From: Pontibacter pamirensis
GTDB taxonomy: Bacteria > Bacteroidota > Bacteroidia > Cytophagales > Hymenobacteraceae
Assembly: GCF_010015475.1 (NCBI RefSeq)
Contig: NZ_SSNI01000015.1
Location: forward strand, 62,001 to 126,000
Direction: 5' to 3'
Length of the DNA: 64,000 nt
Below the pieces are notes generated by a model. That model did no database searches. It saw only the letters and a list, made by a program, of their open reading frames with translations, and was not told the DNA's origin. This document shows, in pieces, positions 59,336-64,000 of the stretch. The translations under genes and the position numbers were made by a program. Every line of letters starts with the position of its first letter. Within the stretch, counting starts at the first letter, position 1.

Positions 59336-60385
59336 ATGAACATAGGATTTGTAGTAAACGAAGTAAACACTGAAAAGGCAAACTACTCCACCATCTTCCT
59401 AGCGCAGCGCATGCACAACCAGGGGCACACCGTGTACCTGATGGGCGTCGGGGACCTTGCCTATTATCCTGATGGTTATATGGGCGCCACGGCCACGCAG
59501 GCTGACCCCAAGCACAAGTACAAATCCGGCGCTACTTATTTAGAGGCCATTCAAAGCGACAAGGCAAACAAAGTGCGCGTTACAGCCCCGGACCTGGACG
59601 TGCTCATGCTCCGCAACGACCCTTCCGCTGAACCGGAAGGGCGCACCTGGGCACAGAACGCAGGCATTATTTTCGGGCAGTTGGCCATGCGCCACGGCGT
59701 CATCGTGCTCAACGATCCTACTTCGCTTTCAGATGCTGTAAACAAAATGTATTTCCAGCATTTTCCGGAAGCCGTAAGGCCACGCACGCTGATAACGCGC
59801 GATAAAGACGAGATAAAGGAATTTTTTAATGAGCAGAAAAACAACATCATCCTCAAGCCACTGCAGGGCTCCGGCGGCTCCGGCGTGTTTATGGTAAAGA
59901 AAGAAGATGCCACTAACCTGAATCAGATTGTGGAGGCCATCAGCCGCGATGGCTATGTGATTGCGCAGGAATACCTTCCGGAGGCCACAGAGGGCGACGT
60001 GCGCCTGCTGGTCATGAACGGTGAGGCGCTGCAGCACAAAGGGAAATACTGCGCCATTCATCGGGTAGGAAGCAAAGATGATATACGAAGCAACCTACAT
60101 GCCGGCGGCTCCACGAAAGCAGCAAAAGTAACGCAGACCATGCTCGACTTGGTGGAGCTTGTAAGGCCTAAACTCATTCAGGACGGTATGTTCCTGGTAG
60201 GCCTGGATATTGTAGGCAATAAACTGATGGAGATAAATGTATTCAGCCCCGGAGGCCTGTATGATGCGTCTGAACTGGAGGGCGTAGATTTCGCAGAACC
60301 TCTAATGGCTGCGCTGGAGCGAAAGGTGCATTATAAGAACACCTATGGTGTACAGATCAACAACACAACCGTAGCGATGATTTAG
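59336..60385 (+). CDS. Glutathione-synthetase-like ATP-grasp ligase
   Basis: The 349-residue protein has the GshB-type layout: pre-ATP-grasp domain (1-120), ATP-grasp (about 125-330) with the nucleotide-covering loop PLQGSGGSGVFMV (about 175-187), the AQEYLPEATEGDVRLLV segment (about 214-230) and the metal site MEINVFSPGG (Glu299, Asn301). ATP-grasp ligases form amide bonds via acyl phosphates. It could be a true glutathione synthetase, but gshA is not here and the neighbours (amidohydrolase, DUF1704) suggest a peptide or amino-acid ligation and removal system. It is 50 bases after the DUF1704 gene. Confidence 0.85.
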   Translation: MNIGFVVNEVNTEKANYSTIFLAQRMHNQGHTVYLMGVGDLAYYPDGYMGATATQADPKHKYKSGATYLEAIQSDKANKVRVTAPDLDVLMLRNDPSAEPEGRTWAQNAGIIFGQLAMRHGVIVLNDPTSLSDAVNKMYFQHFPEAVRPRTLITRDKDEIKEFFNEQKNNIILKPLQGSGGSGVFMVKKEDATNLNQIVEAISRDGYVIAQEYLPEATEGDVRLLVMNGEALQHKGKYCAIHRVGSKDDIRSNLHAGGSTKAAKVTQTMLDLVELVRPKLIQDGMFLVGLDIVGNKLMEINVFSPGGLYDASELEGVDFAEPLMAALERKVHYKNTYGVQINNTTVAMI

Positions 60386-60417
60386 CACACAAAACAGCAG
60401 CAAACAAGTTTTTAGAT

Positions 60418-60466
60418 GGCTAAGTTTACCAGGAGTGCATACTCCTGTGACTTAGCCTCTTTTTAT
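60418..60466 (+). terminator. Terminator of the amidohydrolase/DUF1704/ATP-grasp operon
   Basis: An outer 8-bp stem (60418-60425 with 60450-60457) and an inner 6-bp stem are followed by a T run (60460-60464), 32 bases after the ligase stop. Confidence 0.75.
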
Positions 60467-60471
60467 GAGGC

Positions 60472-60494
60472 ATCAACTCAATATTTGAGTTGAT
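60472..60494. repeat. Perfect 10-bp hairpin
   Basis: 60472-60481 and 60485-60494 are perfectly complementary (word ATCAACTCAA) with a 3-base loop. It comes right after the operon terminator and has no T tail, so it may be an operator or a processing signal. Confidence 0.5.
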
Positions 60495-60590
60495 TAAAAG
60501 CTGCTAAAAATATTTCACACCCTAACTCATTAATAGTAAAATAGTTAGAACAAAAAGTGGCGTGCGGCGAAAAATATTTAGGTTTATCGC

Positions 60591-60621
60591 TTTCTAAATC
60601 GAAAACAAAAAACTAATTTTG
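60591..60621 (+). promoter_or_regulatory. Promoter in a gene-free region
   Basis: TTTC (60591-60594) and TAATTTTG (60614-60621) are 19 bases apart, a good Bacteroidota promoter. No protein-coding frame follows; a terminator lies about 210 bases downstream. Confidence 0.55.
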
Positions 60622-60627
60622 CACCCG

Positions 60628-60872
60628 ATTTAAGGGGGAGATAATTCCGGAAGGCTAATATAGATAGTGATTGCAGAACAAGCAAGATCTTCCTGTGTTA
60701 TTTCCGATTTTTCTTAACTATGGTGCCAGATATTACATAGTTGGAAATTGAAGAAATCCCTTCCCTGCCCCAGAAAAGATGTTTAGAGATAAAGAATAAA
60801 GTTAGTTAAAGTTTAGATTAGTTTGTTTTAAGGTGAGAGAAAGCCCCGGCTATATAGCTGGGGCTTTTCTCA
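60628..60872 (+). ncRNA. Candidate structured non-coding RNA, about 245 nt
   Basis: The unit is bounded by a consensus promoter (ending 60621) and an intrinsic terminator (60834-60872), and is isolated from the operon before it by another terminator. It has no sensible frame. Local pairing is evident: a 7-bp hairpin (60716-60722 with 60736-60742), and a long-range pairing of GGGGG (60634-60638) and GGAAGG (60649-60654) with CCTTCC (60759-60764) and CCCC (60768-60771). That rod-like shape recalls 6S RNA, but I cannot confirm a family. It could also be a leader of an unknown gene. Confidence 0.4.
60834..60872 (+). terminator. Terminator of the candidate ncRNA
   Basis: A near-perfect stem of about 17 bp (60834-60852 with 60854-60871, including G:U pairs and one bulge) has a T-rich 3' side. 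No coding gene ends before it for 450 bases. Confidence 0.7.
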
Positions 60873-61031
60873 TTTATACCTCTCCTATCTTACATCACGC
60901 ACTTGTACAAGCCTGAGCTATGGCAACCTCTGATTTGACACCCCCACGCTGTTTCGCTTTCCTGGGACCACAGAATTGAAATCCCCAGAATATAATTTAT
61001 CCTGTGTTAAGGGGGTTTCATATATGATAAA

Positions 61032-61052
61032 AGGCTTTTCATATAAAAGCCT
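61032..61052. repeat. Hairpin AGGCTTTT-CATAT-AAAAGCCT
   Basis: A perfect 8-bp inverted repeat with a 5-base loop lies about 22 bases before the candidate -33 box of the receptor gene. The word TTTCATATA occurs twice around it. It has operator-like placement. Confidence 0.45.
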
Positions 61053-61073
61053 ACAAGATCTTGTCAGAGTCCT

Positions 61074-61103
61074 TTTCTAAACTTTTCCAAAAGCATACTT
61101 TTG
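61074..61103 (+). promoter_or_regulatory. Candidate promoter of the TonB receptor gene
   Basis: TTTC (61074-61077) and TACTTTTG (61096-61103) are separated by 18 bases, about 100 bases before the start codon at 61204. Confidence 0.5.
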
Positions 61104-61203
61104 TACCTGCTTAGAGACTGGAGTCTGAACAATATGCTTGCTTTTAAGCAACGTTTACAGCTACTAATCAGGCAACTGCGCAAACCACACAACGAATAAA
61201 ACT

Positions 61204-63546
61204 ATGATTTTGAAAATGCAAAAGCTTCTGAGCTCACTGTTGCTGCTGTGCCTTTTCGCACTGCCAGCCTTGGCCCAGGAGAAGGTGACCTTAAGCGGTT
61301 ACGTTAAAGACAAATCCTCCGGTGAGGGCCTTATCGGCGCCTCCGTTAGCGTACAGGAACTACCCGGTGTAGGCGTAGGAACAAATGAGTACGGCTTCTA
61401 CTCGCTCACCTTACCAAAGGGCAACTACACGCTGCTCTACACCTACCTCGGCTACATTACGCTTTCAAAACCGCTACAGCTCACCGCAAGCCAGAAGCTT
61501 GATGTAGAACTAGCTCAGAATGCCACTGCTCTGAAAGAAGTGGAGATTACCACCCGGAAAGAAGATGAGAATGTGCGCTCCATGGAAATGAGCACGCTCA
61601 AAATGCAGGTAGCCGATATCAAAAGCATGCCTGCGCTCCTGGGGGAGGTGGATATTGTGAAGGCGATACAGATGACGCCGGGCGTGCAGACAGCCGGCGA
61701 GGGAACCTCCGGCTTCTACGTGCGCGGTGGCGGCGTAGACCAAAACCTGATTTTGCTGGATGAGGCACCGGTATATAACGCCTCCCACCTGATGGGCTTC
61801 TTTTCTGTTTTTAATGCCGATGCCATCAAGGATGTACAACTCTACAAAGGCGGCATCCCGGCGCAGCACGGTGGTCGCCTCTCCTCTCTGCTGGATATCC
61901 GCATGAAGGAGGGCAACAATAAGAAATTGGCCGTGTCAGGTGGTATCGGTACCATCTCCAGCCGCCTGACGGTGGAAGCGCCGATTGTAGAGGATAAGAG
62001 CTCTTTTATTCTCTCCGGTCGCCGCACCTATGCGGATATGTTCTTTGGCCTGAGCAGTGATGAGAACATCAAAGACAACAAGCTTTACTTCTACGACCTC
62101 AACACCAAGCTGAATTATACACTGGATGAGAAGAACAGGCTGTTTGTTTCCGGTTATTTTGGCCGCGACATGGCTGCTACCAACGACTTTAAGATGAATT
62201 GGGGCAATGCCACGGCTACAGTGCGCTGGAACCACCTCTTCTCAGACAGGCTCTTCTCTAACACCACCTTTATCTTCTCAGACTTTGACTATGCTTTAGG
62301 CTCTAAGGAAAAGGCTTCGGAGTTCACATGGAAGTCGCACATCATTGACTACGGCATCAAGAATGATTATACCTATTTCCTGAACCCGAAAAACCAGCTG
62401 CGCTTTGGGGTGCAGGCCACTTACCACAATTTTATGCCGGCAGAGGTGGTGCCGGGGCCGGAATCTTACGTGACAAACCTGAAGCTTAACTCCACCAGCG
62501 CCCTGGAGGCCGCAGTATACCTGAGCAACGAGCACCAGTTGACAGACCGCCTGACGGTGGATTACGGGCTGCGCCTCTCCAGTTTCACCAATGTAGGACC
62601 GGGTAAAGTATACAAGTACGACGAAGCTTTCGAAACACCCATTGACACCGTAGCATACGGCCGCTTTGAGAAAATCAAAAGCTACGGTGGGCTGGAGCCT
62701 CGCCTCTCAGCAAAGTATGATTTAAATGATAGGAGCTCCATCAAAGCTTCTTATAACCGCACATTGCAGTATCTACATTTGGTGTCTAACACCACCTCGT
62801 CTATGCCTTTCGACGTGTGGATACCGAGCAGCACCTATGTAAAGCCACAGCTAGCGGACCAGGTAGCCGCCGGTTACTTCCGAAACTTTGCTGATAACAC
62901 CTATGAGGCATCAGTAGAGGTATATTATAAGTGGATGGACAACCAGATAGATTATAAAGACTACGCGGAGATTTTCCTGAACGAGCGCCTGGAAACGCAG
63001 CTGCTGCGGGGCACAGGCGAGGCCTATGGAGCAGAGTTTTACCTGCGCAAGCAGAAAGGGCTGCTGACCGGCTGGCTGAGCTATACCCTATCTAAAACAG
63101 AGCGCACCGTGCCGGGCATAAACAACGATAACCCTTACCCGCTGCGTTACGACCGCCGCCATTCCGGTAACATCGTGCTAGCCTACCAGTTTAGCCCGAG
63201 CATTAACTTCGGTGCCAACTGGACCTATGCCACGGGTGGCGCCATTACCATGCCGGTAGGCCGCTACGAGTACAACGGCAAAACCTACCCGGTATATTCT
63301 GAGCGCAACGGGTATCGCCTGCCAAACTATCACCGCCTGGATTTGTCCGCCACCTATGAGAAGCCGAAGAACGAGTTCAAGAAGTATAGCGGCAGCTGGA
63401 CCCTCTCCCTTTACAATGCTTATAACCGTAAAAACGCTTTTTCTATTTATTTCCGCGAGAACGAAGACGACAAAACTAAAACAGAGGCCGTGAAGACATA
63501 CCTGTTCGGAATCATCCCGTCACTCTCCTACAACTTCAACTTCTAA
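61204..63546 (+). CDS. TonB-dependent outer-membrane receptor with CarboxypepD_reg-like domain
   Basis: The 780-residue protein has a signal peptide (about 1-24, ending ALAQ) and a carboxypeptidase-regulatory-like beta-sandwich (about 28-108, VTLSGYVKDKSSGEGLIGASV). A plug domain follows (about 125-230, PGVQTAGEGTSGFYVRGGGVDQNLILLDEAPVYN), then a 22-strand-type barrel to the C-terminal FNF. TonB-ExbBD energy drives uptake of its ligand across the outer membrane. It is smaller than SusC proteins and has no SusD partner. A DUF4249 lipoprotein gene follows 11 bases on, a pairing common in Bacteroidota; the ligand is unknown. Confidence 0.92.
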   Translation: MILKMQKLLSSLLLLCLFALPALAQEKVTLSGYVKDKSSGEGLIGASVSVQELPGVGVGTNEYGFYSLTLPKGNYTLLYTYLGYITLSKPLQLTASQKLDVELAQNATALKEVEITTRKEDENVRSMEMSTLKMQVADIKSMPALLGEVDIVKAIQMTPGVQTAGEGTSGFYVRGGGVDQNLILLDEAPVYNASHLMGFFSVFNADAIKDVQLYKGGIPAQHGGRLSSLLDIRMKEGNNKKLAVSGGIGTISSRLTVEAPIVEDKSSFILSGRRTYADMFFGLSSDENIKDNKLYFYDLNTKLNYTLDEKNRLFVSGYFGRDMAATNDFKMNWGNATATVRWNHLFSDRLFSNTTFIFSDFDYALGSKEKASEFTWKSHIIDYGIKNDYTYFLNPKNQLRFGVQATYHNFMPAEVVPGPESYVTNLKLNSTSALEAAVYLSNEHQLTDRLTVDYGLRLSSFTNVGPGKVYKYDEAFETPIDTVAYGRFEKIKSYGGLEPRLSAKYDLNDRSSIKASYNRTLQYLHLVSNTTSSMPFDVWIPSSTYVKPQLADQVAAGYFRNFADNTYEASVEVYYKWMDNQIDYKDYAEIFLNERLETQLLRGTGEAYGAEFYLRKQKGLLTGWLSYTLSKTERTVPGINNDNPYPLRYDRRHSGNIVLAYQFSPSINFGANWTYATGGAITMPVGRYEYNGKTYPVYSERNGYRLPNYHRLDLSATYEKPKNEFKKYSGSWTLSLYNAYNRKNAFSIYFRENEDDKTKTEAVKTYLFGIIPSLSYNFNF

Positions 63547-63557
63547 GCGCTTACACT

Positions 63558-64000
63558 ATGAAAAAATATATCCTGATAAGTCTGAGCCTGCTCTCGTTTG
63601 CCTTCAGCAGCTGCGAGGAAGTGATAGATTATGAACTAGATACAGCCGAAACCAAACTAGTAGTGGAAGGCCTGATCACAAACCAGCCGGGGCCTTACTC
63701 CGTGCGCCTCTCCAACACCAAAGGCTACCTCGACGAGGGCCGCACGCCGGGCGTGAACGGTGCACTTGTAATTGTTTCTGATAACCAGGGCACTGTAGAT
63801 ACGCTGCAGCAGGTAAGCGACGGCATCTACCAAACCACTAAACTTCAGGGCCAGCCGGGAAATACTTATTATTTAAAAGCGGTAGTGAACGGCAGGGAGT
63901 ATACCGCCCAAAGCTATATGCCCACCGTGTCGCCGATTGAATCTCTTAAGTTTGAGTATAAAACTTCTCCCAATGAGGAAAACGAAGGCTTTCACCCTAT
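63558..64000 (+). CDS. DUF4249 lipoprotein (partial, runs off the window)
   Basis: The ATG at 63558 starts MKKYILISLSLLSFAFSSC, a lipoprotein signal with lipobox Cys19. The mature part opens DYELDTAETKLVVEGLITNQPGPYSVRL, the start of DUF4249, a beta-sandwich domain of Bacteroidota surface lipoproteins. Only the first 147 codons are visible. The gene follows the TonB receptor by 11 bases, so it is co-transcribed and probably forms an outer-membrane complex with it, in analogy to SusC/SusD. Its ligand is unknown. Confidence 0.85.
   Translation, partial: MKKYILISLSLLSFAFSSCEEVIDYELDTAETKLVVEGLITNQPGPYSVRLSNTKGYLDEGRTPGVNGALVIVSDNQGTVDTLQQVSDGIYQTTKLQGQPGNTYYLKAVVNGREYTAQSYMPTVSPIESLKFEYKTSPNEENEGFHP

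Larger units (their letters stand above)
60873..61203. other. TonB receptor leader region
   Basis: This 331-base gap lies between the terminator and the TonB receptor start. It contains an 8-bp hairpin at 61032-61052 and a promoter-like pair at 61074-61103. I see no gene. Confidence 0.4.

Noticed and set aside
60628..60872. SRP RNA or tmRNA as the identity of the candidate RNA
   Set aside because: It has CCGGAAGG and GGTGCCA words but in the wrong order for SRP RNA, and no tRNA-like domain or tag frame for tmRNA.

Overview
This window looks like chromosomal core DNA from a Bacteroidota bacterium, order Cytophagales. A Hymenobacteraceae member close to Pontibacter is my best guess; that is inference from gene content, not a search. 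The supporting signs are a type IX secretion (T9SS) sorting-domain protein, a PorE-type lipoprotein, a TonB receptor paired with DUF4249, DUF4476 and GIN-domain proteins, type III pantothenate kinase, and promoters of the Bacteroidota form TTTG-N19/20-TAnnTTTG. Shine-Dalgarno signals are mostly absent. There is no rRNA, prophage, insertion sequence or CRISPR array, and one tRNA (Phe).

Layout. 0-8 kb: exported DUF4476 protein, a beta-barrel protein, purM, a PorE-like lipoprotein, and a membrane Fe-S/CCG electron-transfer pair. 8.2 kb: tRNA-Phe with promoter and terminator. 8.5-12.6 kb: J-domain/TPR protein, a holin-like operon ending in a PcrB-type prenylglyceryl phosphate synthase, and an AraC regulator. 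12.7-17.6 kb: acyl-CoA dehydrogenase and the panC-panD-flippase-hldE2-zinc protease run. 17.7-24.6 kb: a short GT5-only glycogen-synthase relative, glmS, an eroded 3-hydroxyacyl-CoA dehydrogenase, ridA, yihY and gltX. 24.7-31.9 kb: small acidic protein, AIM24 family, GH3 plus lptB, GH25 lysozyme, recJ. 32-43.6 kb: TPR protein, then a long leftward cluster dksA-like, scpB, pseudouridine synthase, coaX, outer-membrane protein, lptC, 57-residue membrane protein, CNNM/CorC protein, ppiD-like. 43.9-50.3 kb: DUF3575-like barrel, ribH, TPR protein, pdhA, recF, an MNT/HEPN toxin-antitoxin pair with a frameshifted HEPN, DUF721, thioesterase. 50.4-56.4 kb: T9SS cargo, M28 peptidase and small envelope proteins. 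56.5-60.4 kb: a three-gene cassette of N-formylglutamate amidohydrolase-like, DUF1704 (QEGLA) metallopeptidase and glutathione-synthetase-like ATP-grasp ligase. 60.4-64 kb: an RNA-like transcription unit, a TonB receptor and the start of a DUF4249 lipoprotein.

How it fits together. Several genes serve the cell envelope: LPS export (lptB, lptC), heptose activation (hldE2), UDP-GlcNAc precursor supply (glmS), outer-membrane folding (ppiD-like), T9SS and TonB uptake. panC, panD and coaX cover three steps from beta-alanine to phosphopantothenate.

The most interesting items are the FGAH/DUF1704/ATP-grasp cassette, which pairs a predicted peptide-bond-forming ligase with a predicted carboxypeptidase as in the eukaryotic tubulin tyrosination cycle; the MNT-HEPN pair broken by one missing base; an independently bounded candidate ncRNA at about 60.63-60.87 kb; a tandem 18-mer plus hairpin upstream of glmS; and two tiny membrane-protein genes of 36 and 57 codons.
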